From: Mycolicibacterium neworleansense
GTDB taxonomy: Bacteria > Actinomycetota > Actinomycetes > Mycobacteriales > Mycobacteriaceae
Reading direction: 5' to 3'
Length of the DNA stretch: 64,000 nt
NCBI RefSeq assembly: GCF_001245615.1
Contig: NZ_CWKH01000001.1
Location: 1,178,001 to 1,242,000 of the forward strand
In this document: piece by piece, positions 8,960 to 19,498 of the stretch
Layout: every line of letters begins with the position of its first letter
How positions within the stretch are numbered: the stretch's first letter is position 1
Program-made: the position numbers and the translations under genes
Notes under the pieces: model-generated
Seen by the model: the letters and a program-made list of their open reading frames with translations, nothing else
Databases searched by the model: none
Told to the model about the DNA's origin: nothing

Positions 8960-9403
8960 TTACCCGGAAGTCGTCGGCTCTGCCGATGTCTGGCGCGCGG
9001 TCCTCGCTCGCAGTCCGGCGTAGGCGAACAGCAGTCCGGTGCCGATCTCGGAAAGTGCTGTCACCCAGGAGAACCAGGTGACGTTGATGCGGGGACCGCT
9101 GAGATAGCTGTCTTGGAAATCCGGCCAGAAATTGGGCAGCAGATGCGCATAGGTGAACAGCACCGCGCTGGCGACACCGGTGAAGATCGCAGCCTCGGGC
9201 GCTCGGGGATGGTCACGCACGGCCATGGTGATCGCGATGATGACGACCACACCCTGAATCATGCCGCCGGCCATGACGAACATCGGCGACGCCGACATTC
9301 CCCGGAGCAGATGGTCGATCACGTGCAGTCCCCAGCCGGCTAGGAACGTCCAGGCGGTCAGGCGCAGAAAGCGTTGTGTCTGAACGATTGTCGGTGCCGT
9401 CAT
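8960..9403 (-). CDS. conserved four-helix membrane protein
   Basis: A 147-residue protein with four predicted transmembrane segments (about residues 12-32, 42-60, 70-92 and 112-133) and a short Arg/Thr-rich C-terminus. No catalytic motif is seen, and I do not recognise its function. The frame is open further upstream, but the ATG at 9403 has a run of G residues (GGGGGGG) six bases before it, an excellent ribosome-binding site, and gives a sensible N-terminus. Its stop lies 9 bases before the start of the SRPBCC-epimerase gene on the same strand, so the two probably form an operon. Confidence 0.7.
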   Translation of the reverse strand: MTAPTIVQTQRFLRLTAWTFLAGWGLHVIDHLLRGMSASPMFVMAGGMIQGVVVIIAITMAVRDHPRAPEAAIFTGVASAVLFTYAHLLPNFWPDFQDSYLSGPRINVTWFSWVTALSEIGTGLLFAYAGLRARTARQTSAEPTTSG

Positions 9404-9529
9404 AGTGCCCCCCCATTGGCCTACTACAGGCGATAGTAGAGCGATGGGGCGGCCGTGGCAATAGCCGCAGTCAAATCCGTGGCACCCTTGGCGCATGGCG
9501 ATTGGGCGCTCTGATCGGATGGGCCGGCG

Positions 9530-10003
9530 ATGATTCTTCCGAAGATCCGCGACCCTCGCTTCATCACGATTCGTCGCGGCGGAACTCTCACCGATTCGGA
9601 TCACCACCTCCTGGCCCTGTGGGCGGCCTCGTGCGCCGAGCACGTCCTCGGCCTGTTCGAGTCGGTTCAACCCGGTGACCCCCGTCCGCGCCAAGCCATC
9701 GAACACGCCAGGGCATGGGTTGGCGGCGAGGTCAAGATGATGCAGGCGCGCGCCGCCGGCGGCCACGCCATGGGCGCAGCGCGCGACCTGCGGGCCGTCG
9801 CCCACGTGGCGGCACACGAACTCGGTGCGGCGGCGTATGCGATCAAGGCCGTGCGGGCCGCGGCACGCGACGGTGATGGCTTGGCCGCAGGCAGACGGGA
9901 ATGCCAGTGGCAGCGTGATCAGCTCCCGGAGGCGATCCGCGAGCTGGTCCTCGATGACCAGCGCCTGCGCAATGGCATCTGTTGGTCGGTGTTCGATCTC
10001 TGA
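9530..10003 (+). CDS. Imm-5-like putative immunity-type protein
   Basis: A 157-residue, Ala- and His-rich all-helical protein. The layout (C-A-E-H-V-L-x-L-F-E, then D-P-R-P-R-Q-A-I-E-H-A-R-A-W, then repeats of A-x-x-A-A-H-x-A) matches the family annotated as putative immunity protein/Imm-5-like. No polymorphic toxin gene is visible on either side, so if the name reflects function it is an orphan; the family may also have other roles. It stands alone between a divergent membrane protein and a thioesterase gene. Confidence 0.6.
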   Translation: MILPKIRDPRFITIRRGGTLTDSDHHLLALWAASCAEHVLGLFESVQPGDPRPRQAIEHARAWVGGEVKMMQARAAGGHAMGAARDLRAVAHVAAHELGAAAYAIKAVRAAARDGDGLAAGRRECQWQRDQLPEAIRELVLDDQRLRNGICWSVFDL

Positions 10004-10093
10004 CGGCGCGTCCGAAACTATCGTTGTGTCAACTGTAGGTAACTCTGTAATAAAGTCCGTATTTGCCTGAAGTGCCGGACGAGAGGGGTGCCT

Positions 10094-10903
10094 GTGGAGC
10101 GCGCTGCGATGACGCCGTTCTTTGTGAGCAGTGACGACGGGTTCGTGCCGAACGAGATCGCACACGGAGGGTGGGGCCCTACCTTGGGCGGTCAGGTGGT
10201 CGGCGGTCTGCTGGCGCGGGCGGTCGAGGGACTCGTCACCGACGAGGGGCTGCAGCCGGCCCGGTTCACCGTGGAAATCCAGCGCCGGGTCGCCAGTGCA
10301 CCGGTTCGGGTTTCTGCCTCTGTGGTTCGGTCCGGCTCACGCATGCAGGCGGTCGATGCGGCCATGACCCAGGACGGCGAGTTGGTGGCCCGCGCCTCGG
10401 CGCTGTATCTGCGGCGCGGCACCCAGCCCGACGGTGAATTCTGGTCCACCTCGATCGACCTGCCGCCGCTACCGGAGGAACCGGAGGTCTTCGACGACAC
10501 GGTGCCGATGTTCATCCGGGCCTATGGGCCGGATCCGGAATGGAGCGGCGAGGGTTTCCCGTGGCAGCAGTGCGGTCCGCGCTATGCGTGGTTGCGTGAG
10601 GTGCGTGATCTGGTCGCCGGTGAAGAACTCTCACCGTTCGTGCGGGCGGCGCTGGCGGTCGACGTGACGAGTTCGATGACCAATTTCAGCTCGGCCGGCC
10701 TGGCTTTCATCAACGCGGACTACACACTGGCGCTGAGCAGACTCCCGGTCGGCCCCTATATCGGGATGGCGGCGGTGACCCATACCAGCGCCGACGGCGT
10801 GGCGACCGGCAGCGCCTGCCTGTATGACACCTGCGGGCCGATCGGCACCGGACTATCCACCGCCGCAGCCAATTTCAACTTCAGTCCGAACGGATCGGGC
10901 TAG
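10094..10903 (+). CDS. acyl-CoA thioesterase-like hot-dog protein
   Basis: About 269 residues built as two hot-dog repeats (TesB-like thioesterase family). The G-W-G-P-T-L-G-G-Q-V-V-G-G segment opens the first fold, and V-D-V-T-S-S-M-T-N-F-S followed by F-I-N-A-D-Y-T-L lies in the second, as in mycobacterial thioesterases of this class. It probably hydrolyses acyl-CoA in the cytosol. The GAGAGGGG at 10081-10088 favours the GTG at 10094; GTG 10088 and ATG 10109 are alternatives. It overlaps the convergent methyltransferase by 4 bases. Confidence 0.78.
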   Translation: MERAAMTPFFVSSDDGFVPNEIAHGGWGPTLGGQVVGGLLARAVEGLVTDEGLQPARFTVEIQRRVASAPVRVSASVVRSGSRMQAVDAAMTQDGELVARASALYLRRGTQPDGEFWSTSIDLPPLPEEPEVFDDTVPMFIRAYGPDPEWSGEGFPWQQCGPRYAWLREVRDLVAGEELSPFVRAALAVDVTSSMTNFSSAGLAFINADYTLALSRLPVGPYIGMAAVTHTSADGVATGSACLYDTCGPIGTGLSTAAANFNFSPNGSG

Positions 10904-11505
10904 GCCGGCCGCAGGATCGCGACGAGGAAGTCCGAGTCTTCGGTGAACGGCCGCAGATCCCACGTCGACAGCAACAGATCCGGGGTGAATCCGCCCGTGG
11001 CCGCGTCGTCGAGGAACTGGTCGAACTCGTACTCGCGGCCGGCTCCGAATCCGATCACGGCACGGCCGCCGTCGGCGAGATGCGCACGCAGCCGCGTCAG
11101 CACCTGAACCCGGGTGCTCGGGGCGAGGAAGGTCATCACGTTGCCCGCCGACACGATGATGTCGAATGGGTCGGAGATGCCGCGCGCCGGCAGGTCGAGC
11201 TCGGCGAGGTCGCCGACGAGCCACCGCGGACCGGGATGGTCCTTCTTCGCCGCCTCGATCAGAACCGGGTCGACGTCGACGCCCACCACCTGGTGCCCGG
11301 CCCCGGCCAGATATCCGCCCACGCGCCCGGGACCGCAGCCGGCATCCAGGATGCGGGCGTGGCGGGATGCCATGGCATCCACCAGGCGAGCTTCACCGGC
11401 CAGGTCCTGACCGGCGCGTGCCATGGCACGAAATCGTTCGATGTACCAGTTCGAATGCCCAGGATCGGCCGCGACCTTTTGCATCCAGATGCTCCGCTCG
11501 ACCAT
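10900..11505 (-). CDS. class I SAM-dependent methyltransferase
   Basis: A 201-residue protein with a clear methyltransferase motif I (L-D-A-G-C-G-P-G-R-V-G) near residue 55. The acidic end of strand 2 follows (V-G-V-D-V-D-P), and motif-II-like D-I-I-V-S-A-G-N-V follows later. The short N-terminal helix (W-Y-I-E-R-F-R-x-M-A) is typical of the cytosolic small-molecule methyltransferase group in mycobacteria. The methyl acceptor cannot be deduced. It stands alone, head to head with nothing, in front of the FKBP lipoprotein on the same strand. Confidence 0.82.
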   Translation of the reverse strand: MVERSIWMQKVAADPGHSNWYIERFRAMARAGQDLAGEARLVDAMASRHARILDAGCGPGRVGGYLAGAGHQVVGVDVDPVLIEAAKKDHPGPRWLVGDLAELDLPARGISDPFDIIVSAGNVMTFLAPSTRVQVLTRLRAHLADGGRAVIGFGAGREYEFDQFLDDAATGGFTPDLLLSTWDLRPFTEDSDFLVAILRPA

Positions 11506-11552
11506 GTGAGCATTCTTGCAAGCGCAGGCCGGGGCCGGGCCGGGCGGTTCGC

Positions 11553-12191
11553 TCAGCCTTGGGCGTCGAGGATCTTGATCGCGAAGACCAGTGAGTCGCC
11601 CGGCTGGATACCCGCAGCGGGCTGCCCCTCGGGATAACCGTCGGCAGAGGTCATCGCCACGGCCACGGTGGACCCGACCTTCTGTCCCGAAATGGCTTTC
11701 TGGAAGCCCGGCACGACGCCGTTGAGCGGGAAGTCGACCGGCTCACCACGTTCGTAGCTGCTGTCGAACACCGATCCGTCGCGTCCGTTGACGCCCATGT
11801 AGCAGACCGTGACGTTCGCGGACGGGGCCACGACCGGCCCGTCGCCGGCCTTGAGGGTCTGTACCTGGGTCTGGGCCACGCTGAACGGTCCGTCGACCTT
11901 GACCACCGGTGCCGCGGTGTCGGTGGAGCCGGTGACCGCAACGCTGCCGGTCGCCCCGGGCAGCGTCCATTCGGGGGCGCCCGCGTTCTGCGGCGCCGCG
12001 GTCGGGCACGTGCTGGCCTCGGTCGCGGTCTCGGCGATCGAGGGGGTGAGCACCTCGGCGACCGACGGCGTGCTCGGCGAGGAGGTGGCCGAGGAGGTTT
12101 CCGTGTCCGAGCCGCACGCGGCGAGCGCCATGGTCAACGACGCGGCACAGGCCACGAGCGCAACGGAGGAGGGCACGCGAAAGGAATTCAT
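11553..12191 (-). CDS. FKBP-type peptidyl-prolyl isomerase lipoprotein
   Basis: A 212-residue secreted lipoprotein. Residues 1-26 are a lipoprotein signal peptide with lipobox L-A-A-C. A Ser/Thr-rich linker follows, and the last 100 residues are an FKBP fold (V-T-V-C-Y-M-G-V, D-S-S-Y-E-R-G, V-V-P-G-F-Q-K-A-I, then the final V-F-A-I-K-I-L strand). It should act outside the membrane as a folding catalyst or chaperone. The ATG at 12191 was chosen because it starts the signal peptide exactly; the open frame continues upstream without signal character. It is divergent from furA, sharing about 170 bases. Confidence 0.88.
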   Translation of the reverse strand: MNSFRVPSSVALVACAASLTMALAACGSDTETSSATSSPSTPSVAEVLTPSIAETATEASTCPTAAPQNAGAPEWTLPGATGSVAVTGSTDTAAPVVKVDGPFSVAQTQVQTLKAGDGPVVAPSANVTVCYMGVNGRDGSVFDSSYERGEPVDFPLNGVVPGFQKAISGQKVGSTVAVAMTSADGYPEGQPAAGIQPGDSLVFAIKILDAQG

Positions 12192-12364
12192 GCACGTCAC
12201 GCTACAGCCGGGCTTCCCGGTGCTCGCCGACGGCTGGGGGCGATATCGGCCGATCGTCACCCTGATCCCCGAGTGGCGCCAATTGCGCCGATGAGAGGTG
12301 TTGTACTGCAACGAGTTCGGCCAGAACCTTGATACCTTCCAGGCTAGCCGCCACACTCGAGGTA

Positions 12365-15092
<2,728 letters not shown>

Positions 15093-15107
15093 GCCGGGCG
15101 GCGGCCA

Positions 15108-15686
15108 CTAGACCCACAGGCGGGAATTCAGCTCCGCTGGTGTCCATTTCGGCCAAGTGGGCGACCCGACGACGAATCCGCCTGCGATCTGCGCGACGAT
15201 CCGTGGACCGCTGACGGTGCTGTTGTCGTAGAAGGTCGCCGAGTCCGCTCGTGCCGCGGCTCTCGCGACGAGATCCCAAAGTCGTTGGTAGCGTTCACGG
15301 ATCTTGGTCTCGGGGACGTCATGGCCGCCGGCTTGGACCCGGTGCAGGACCCGCAGCACGGCCAGGTCCTCGGGGATCAGGATGCAGTGGACGATGACGG
15401 TGTACCCCGCTGCGTGCGCATCGTCGATGAGCTCGAGCTTGGAGGGGTGGGAGAACACCGTCTCGGCGATGAACGATTCACCGAGCTCGATGAGCTTTGC
15501 CCGGGTTTCGGCGGCGACGAGCGCGGCCTCGTAGGAGTGCGGGGCCGGGTCTTCGGGCCAGCGGCGTTTGGCGATTTCGTCGGCGTTGACGAAGGGGCTG
15601 CCCGGGAGCAGGGGCGAGAGGGTGAGTTCGACGAAGGTGGACTTGCCGGCGCCGTTGCAGCCGACGACGAGATCGAGACGCTTCAC
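15108..15686 (-). CDS. zeta-toxin-like P-loop kinase
   Basis: A 192-residue P-loop ATPase of the zeta-toxin-like family. The Walker A G-C-N-G-A-G-K-S-T-F is at residues 9-18 (Lys15); F-V-N-A-D-E-I-A follows and holds the Asp expected to position substrate. Next comes E-T-V-F-S-H-P-S-K-L in the region where zeta toxins hold an Arg/Lys sensor. Family members phosphorylate UDP-sugars or other nucleotides. It lies 37 bases downstream of a ParD-like antitoxin gene on the same strand, which supports a toxin role. It is convergent with katG. Confidence 0.8.
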   Translation of the reverse strand: MKRLDLVVGCNGAGKSTFVELTLSPLLPGSPFVNADEIAKRRWPEDPAPHSYEAALVAAETRAKLIELGESFIAETVFSHPSKLELIDDAHAAGYTVIVHCILIPEDLAVLRVLHRVQAGGHDVPETKIRERYQRLWDLVARAAARADSATFYDNSTVSGPRIVAQIAGGFVVGSPTWPKWTPAELNSRLWV

Positions 15687-15723
15687 CGCGTGGCAGAAAG
15701 GTCCGTGTCAGCGCATGCCGCGG

Positions 15724-16113
15724 TCATCGCCGGCTCGCCAGCACCGCAGTGCTGCCGTCCGGGCGGTACTGCACGATCTCGCCGTCGTCGTCGAGCGCCA
15801 CGGTGGTGATCCCGCGTGCGGCCAGCGTCTTGCCGTAGTCGGCCCGCGCCAGGCTCTCCTCGATGGAGGCGGCGATCTCGGCGTCGAACACCGCACCTTC
15901 TTCGGTGGTCAATTCGCGCAGGGGAGTCTCGCCCGCCAGGGCGGATTCGACCTTGCGGCGTGCGGCACTGTGCCGGCTCGACACGGCCCGGCCCACCCGG
16001 GCCCAGTGATCGAGCTGCTGTTTGGCCGACCGGCTCTGACGTGCGCCTTCGGCGGCGGCACTGTCCATCAGGTCGGCGGCGAACCGGGTCACCCGATCTG
16101 CGGTCTCGGTCAT
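15724..16113 (-). CDS. ParD-like antitoxin
   Basis: A 129-residue protein of the ParD-like antitoxin type. The N-terminal half (A-x-x-M-x-S-A-A-A-E-G-x-x-Q-S-R-S-A-K-Q-Q-L-D-H-W-A-R-V-G-R-A-V) is the conserved DNA-binding/dimer region. The C-terminal half ends in a short strand-rich piece (I-T-T-V-A-L-D-D-D-G-E-I-V), which is likely to contact the toxin. It is first in a two-gene unit with the zeta-like kinase and starts after a GGAGG ribosome-binding site. A perfect palindrome and a repeated half-site lie directly upstream, as expected for autorepression. Confidence 0.78.
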   Translation of the reverse strand: MTETADRVTRFAADLMDSAAAEGARQSRSAKQQLDHWARVGRAVSSRHSAARRKVESALAGETPLRELTTEEGAVFDAEIAASIEESLARADYGKTLAARGITTVALDDDGEIVQYRPDGSTAVLASRR

Positions 16114-16127
16114 GTCGGACCTCCGTT

Positions 16128-16162
16128 GTAGCAGTCTGAAACAAGCGTAGCAGAATGCTACG
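16128..16162 (-). promoter_or_regulatory. probable operator of the zeta/ParD-like module
   Basis: A perfect 7-bp inverted repeat, CGTAGCA-GAA-TGCTACG (16146-16162), and an additional GTAGCAG half-site at 16128-16134 repeat the same sequence 19 bases apart. They lie 15-50 bases upstream of the antitoxin start. Seen: the repeats. Inferred: binding by the antitoxin or antitoxin-toxin complex. Confidence 0.55.
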
Positions 16163-16181
16163 TAGACGGCTCGATCTGGTG

Positions 16182-17222
16182 TTACGCCGCCGACAATCGC
16201 CTCGCGATCTCGCCGTACCGTTCGAAGCGGTCGGCCCCGCCGAGCGCGTTGTACAGGACGATGCGGGTGGCGATTCCGCCGTACTTGGCGATCAACGCAT
16301 CCGCCAGTCCGTCCCAGGTCGATTCGGTGGCGAAGGCGGCGATGTGCTCGTCGGTGATCTGCGCTGCCATGCCGGCGATGTCACCGGCCTTCTGCTTTTC
16401 CCGCAGGCGTGCGGTGGTGCCGTCGAAGCCGGCCTCGTCCCAGATGAACGCGTAGTTCGGGGTGCTGCCGTAGAAGCTCATGCTGGCCCGGACGAACTCG
16501 CGCTCGTTGGCGCGTTCCTGGTCGCTGTCGCCGACGATCGTCATCACCGGGATGATCTTGGCGATATCGGCGGGGGAGCGTCCTGCCTTTGCCGCCCCCG
16601 CTGCGATGTTGGGCAACACGTGCCGGGCGATGTAGCCGGGTTCACCGATCGGGTGGACGTGCACGCCATCGGCGACTTCACCAGCCATGCGCAGCATCCA
16701 CGGATTGACGGCGGCGATGTCCACCTTGGGATCGGGTGCGTCGATCGGTCCCGGGTTCCACTGGGGAGTGATGAAGTCCAGGTCATAGAAGTCGCCGTGA
16801 TGATCGAGCTTGCCGGTCCGGAATGCGGCGAAGCAGGACTTGACGGTCAGCACATAGTCGCGCAGGCGCGGACCCGGGTGCTCGAAAGGCATCCCGTAGC
16901 GCCGGACCACGTGCGTGCGGACCTGGGTGCCGATACCGAGCCGGAACCGGCCGCCCGTTGCCTCCTGCAGTTCCCAGGCCGAGGCCGCTGTCACGAACGG
17001 ACTGCGCGGAAAGGCAACGGCGACACCGGTCGAGAGCTCCAGGCCGGGAGCGGACTGCGATGCGACAGCTGCGTTGAGATAGGCCGTGCGGCCCGTTTCG
17101 GTGAGTAGTAGTCCAGAGAATCCGGCGGCCTGGGTGCGGCGGGCAAGGTCGCCGATTTTTGCCAGCGGCTGCGGAACGGTCATCACGTCGACGTACACGT
17201 GGGGAGCGTACGTCCCGCGCAT
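16182..17222 (-). CDS. LLM-class F420-dependent oxidoreductase (TIGR03617 type)
   Basis: About 346 residues with the luciferase-like monooxygenase TIM-barrel layout: A-A-G-F-S-G-L-L-L-T-E-T-G-R-T near the start and G-R-F-R-L-G-I-G-T-Q-V-R-T-H in the middle. D-G-V-H-V-H-P follows later. The pattern is that of the mycobacterial TIGR03617 subfamily, predicted to use cofactor F420. The substrate is unknown. I chose the ATG at 17222, which has AAGG at a good distance; an in-frame GTG at 17252 would add ten residues. It is upstream of, and on the same strand as, the toxin-antitoxin pair, with 68 bases between. Confidence 0.85.
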   Translation of the reverse strand: MRGTYAPHVYVDVMTVPQPLAKIGDLARRTQAAGFSGLLLTETGRTAYLNAAVASQSAPGLELSTGVAVAFPRSPFVTAASAWELQEATGGRFRLGIGTQVRTHVVRRYGMPFEHPGPRLRDYVLTVKSCFAAFRTGKLDHHGDFYDLDFITPQWNPGPIDAPDPKVDIAAVNPWMLRMAGEVADGVHVHPIGEPGYIARHVLPNIAAGAAKAGRSPADIAKIIPVMTIVGDSDQERANEREFVRASMSFYGSTPNYAFIWDEAGFDGTTARLREKQKAGDIAGMAAQITDEHIAAFATESTWDGLADALIAKYGGIATRIVLYNALGGADRFERYGEIARRLSAA

Positions 17223-17337
17223 CCGTAATGCCTTGAAAGTCAACTGTTTCACGGCACCGGGCGCCTAGACTTGTCGGCATCAGGGCAACGGGCGCCGTCA
17301 CCAACCAGAGCTTGTTGCGACTGCAGGAGGGGGACCC

Positions 17338-18693
17338 ATGATCAGGATTCACACGGTGGTGGCGGGGGAGACGCTGTCAGCCTTGGCCTTGCGCTTCTAC
17401 GGAGACGCGGACCTGTATCGGCTGATCGCGGCGGCCAGCGCAATTCCCGATCCCGACGTCGTCAAGGTCGGGCAGAAACTCGTCTTTCCCGACTACGCGC
17501 GGTACACCGTGGTGGCCGGAGACTCGTTGTCGGCCGTGGCATCACGCTTCTACGGTCATGCCGAGTTGGCCCGGTTGATCGCGGCCGCCAGCGGGATCGC
17601 CGAGGGCGCGGCCATCGATCCGGGTCAACGGCTGATCGTTCCCGAACTCAAGCGGTACACGGTCGCGCCGGGGGATACGTTGTCGGCGTTGGCATCACGG
17701 TTTTACGGCGACGCCTCGTTCTACCCGCCGATCGCCGGTGTCAACGGCATTCCCGACCCCGGTCACGTCAACCCCGGCCAGGCGCTGATCATCTTCAGCG
17801 GCCGCAGCGACGGGTTCGGCCTGCGGATCGTGGACCGCAATGAAAACGATCCCCGCTTGTGGTACTACCGATTCCAGACCGCCGCCATCGGGTGGAACCC
17901 CGGCGTCAACGTTCTGCTCCCCAACGACTACCACACCAGCGGTCGCACCTACCCGGTGCTGTACATGTATCACGGCGGCAACGACGACTTCCGTTCGTTC
18001 GACTTCATGGGTATCCGGGACTGGACGGCCGGGAAACCGATCATCGTGGTGATGCCCGACGGCGGGCACGCCGGCTGGCATTCCAACCCGGTCACCTCAT
18101 TTGTCGGCCCGCGCAACTGGGAGACGTTCCACATCGCCCAGCTGCTGCCCTGGATCGAGGCGAACTTCCGGACGTACGCCGAGTACGACGGGCGTGCGGT
18201 CGGCGGGTTCTCGATGGGCGGTTTCGGGGCGCTGAAATATGCGGCCAAGTACTACGGCCACTTCGCCTCGGTCAGTGCCCACTCCGGTCCGGCGAGCCTG
18301 CGCCGCGATTTCGGCCTTGTCGTGCACTGGGCGAACATCACGTCGGCGGTGCTGGATCTGGGCGGCGGAACGGTCTACGGCGCCCCCTTCTGGGACCAGG
18401 CCAGGGTCAGCGCCGACAACCCGGTCGAACGGATCGAGAGCTACCGCAACAAACGGGTTTTCCTCGTCGCCGGCACCAGCCCCGATCCGCTCAACTGGTT
18501 CGACAGCGTGAACGAGACGCAGGTGCTCGCGGGTCAACGCGAGTTCCGTGAGCTGCTCACCCGCGCCGGTATCCCGCATGAGGCACACGAGGTGCCCGGC
18601 GGCCACGTCTTCCGTCCCGACATGTTCCTGCGCGACCTCGACGGCATCATCGCCCGGCTGCGCCCCGCGAACGTCGTCAGTAGCGCCCTGTAA
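17338..18693 (+). CDS. triple-LysM protein fused to an esterase/antigen-85-like alpha/beta hydrolase
   Basis: A 451-residue fusion. Three LysM repeats occupy about residues 3-51, 55-102 and 106-153, each with the pattern Y/H-T-V-x-x-G-[ED]-[ST]-L-S-A-[LV]-A-x-R-F-Y-G. Residues 160-445 are a PF00756-type esterase (esterase D/antigen 85 fold) with nucleophile motif G-G-F-S-M-G-G (Ser292). An H-G-G-N-D-D segment lies near the oxyanion region, and a late G-G-H-V-F carries the probable catalytic His. No signal peptide or membrane segment is seen although LysM normally binds peptidoglycan, so export would need another route. It has a GGAGGGGGACCC ribosome-binding region and stands upstream of an rpf gene. 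Confidence 0.85.
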   Translation: MIRIHTVVAGETLSALALRFYGDADLYRLIAAASAIPDPDVVKVGQKLVFPDYARYTVVAGDSLSAVASRFYGHAELARLIAAASGIAEGAAIDPGQRLIVPELKRYTVAPGDTLSALASRFYGDASFYPPIAGVNGIPDPGHVNPGQALIIFSGRSDGFGLRIVDRNENDPRLWYYRFQTAAIGWNPGVNVLLPNDYHTSGRTYPVLYMYHGGNDDFRSFDFMGIRDWTAGKPIIVVMPDGGHAGWHSNPVTSFVGPRNWETFHIAQLLPWIEANFRTYAEYDGRAVGGFSMGGFGALKYAAKYYGHFASVSAHSGPASLRRDFGLVVHWANITSAVLDLGGGTVYGAPFWDQARVSADNPVERIESYRNKRVFLVAGTSPDPLNWFDSVNETQVLAGQREFRELLTRAGIPHEAHEVPGGHVFRPDMFLRDLDGIIARLRPANVVSSAL

Positions 18694-19068
18694 CAGGAAT
18701 AACAGGAACCACAGCTATCCCTGCTGTCACATTTGCAACAGAATTCATTTCTTTCACTGCTAGCGCATTGGAAACGCAATTCACAGTAGTTTGCAATTGT
18801 CACAGTATCCGCTTGCCGAATTTATGAAAGCGGCGCGCACGGTTCCGAGCTGTGCCGCTCGCCAGACGCTCCGCCTGAGCTGGCCTTTTATGGTCCATCC
18901 GCACCGGCTTGCCATCCTCATTGGTCACATCAGACGCATAACTATTAAATAAACTCATAGAAGATAATTAGACTCTCTAGCACGGGTATTTTACTTTCAC
19001 CTCATCGGTAAACTCGTGTATCACGATGGGCTGCAAATAGTCTTTCGCCCCGCGATGAAGGGATCGAC
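18694..19068. other. 375-base A+T-rich intergenic region
   Basis: There is no convincing gene here. The stop of the preceding gene lies in an exact tandem repeat of TAACAGGAA (18691-18699 and 18700-18708). CACAGTA occurs twice (18782 and 18801). Bases 18935-18985 are strikingly A+T-rich for this genome. The region must hold the promoter of the rpf gene; I could not define -35/-10 boxes and saw no c-di-AMP riboswitch signature. Confidence 0.4.
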
Positions 19069-19479
19069 ATGCGCGTGCGCAAGGTCGTCACCGTGTTCGC
19101 ATTCATCGGTGCGATCGCCCTGGCTCACTCCCTGCTGGCAGTCCCGAACGCCGGCGCCGAACCGAACTGGGACGCGATGGCCCAGTGCGAATCCGGTGGC
19201 AACTGGTCAGCCGATACCGGCAACGGCTTCTACGGCGGACTGCAGTTCACTCCCGCCACCTGGACTTCTCACGGCGGAACGGGTTCGCCGGCCGCGGCCA
19301 GTCGCGAGGAACAGATCCGGGTGGCGCGCAACGTGCTGCAGACGCAAGGCCTCGGCGCGTGGCCGGTGTGCGGCGGGCCGATCGGTCAGGCTTCGGGAAC
19401 CTGCCGCCAGGTGATGGTCTGGATCCCATTGAGAAACCTGCCCCGGCTGTGCACGCTGGTACTCAATCCGCTGTCCTGA
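19069..19479 (+). CDS. resuscitation-promoting factor (Rpf-type transglycosylase)
   Basis: A 136-residue secreted protein. A signal peptide ends near A-G-A (residue 30). The Rpf domain follows with C-E-S-G-G-N-W (catalytic Glu41), [11 protein letters not shown]-x-S-H-G-G and L-G-A-W-P-V-C-G at its end; the two Cys would form the known disulphide. Rpfs cleave peptidoglycan glycan strands and help wake dormant cells. It is of the short single-domain type (like RpfC-E), with an extra 30-residue C-terminal piece of unknown role. It has AAGGG before the ATG and a GNAT gene 19 bases downstream. Confidence 0.9.
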   Translation: MRVRKVVTVFAFIGAIALAHSLLAVPNAGAEPNWDAMAQCESGGNWSADTGNGFYGGLQFTPATWTSHGGTGSPAAASREEQIRVARNVLQTQGLGAWPVCGGPIGQASGTCRQVMVWIPLRNLPRLCTLVLNPLS

Positions 19480-19498
19480 CGGACATATCGACCGTTCG

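Noticed and set aside
18694..19068. c-di-AMP (ydaO-type) riboswitch before rpf
   Set aside because: The conserved ydaO core elements I know are not found; the region is A+T-rich and lacks the paired domains.
17338..19479. Prophage lysis cassette (LysM esterase plus peptidoglycan enzyme)
   Set aside because: No phage structural, holin or integrase genes are present, and the Rpf is a typical chromosomal mycobacterial protein.
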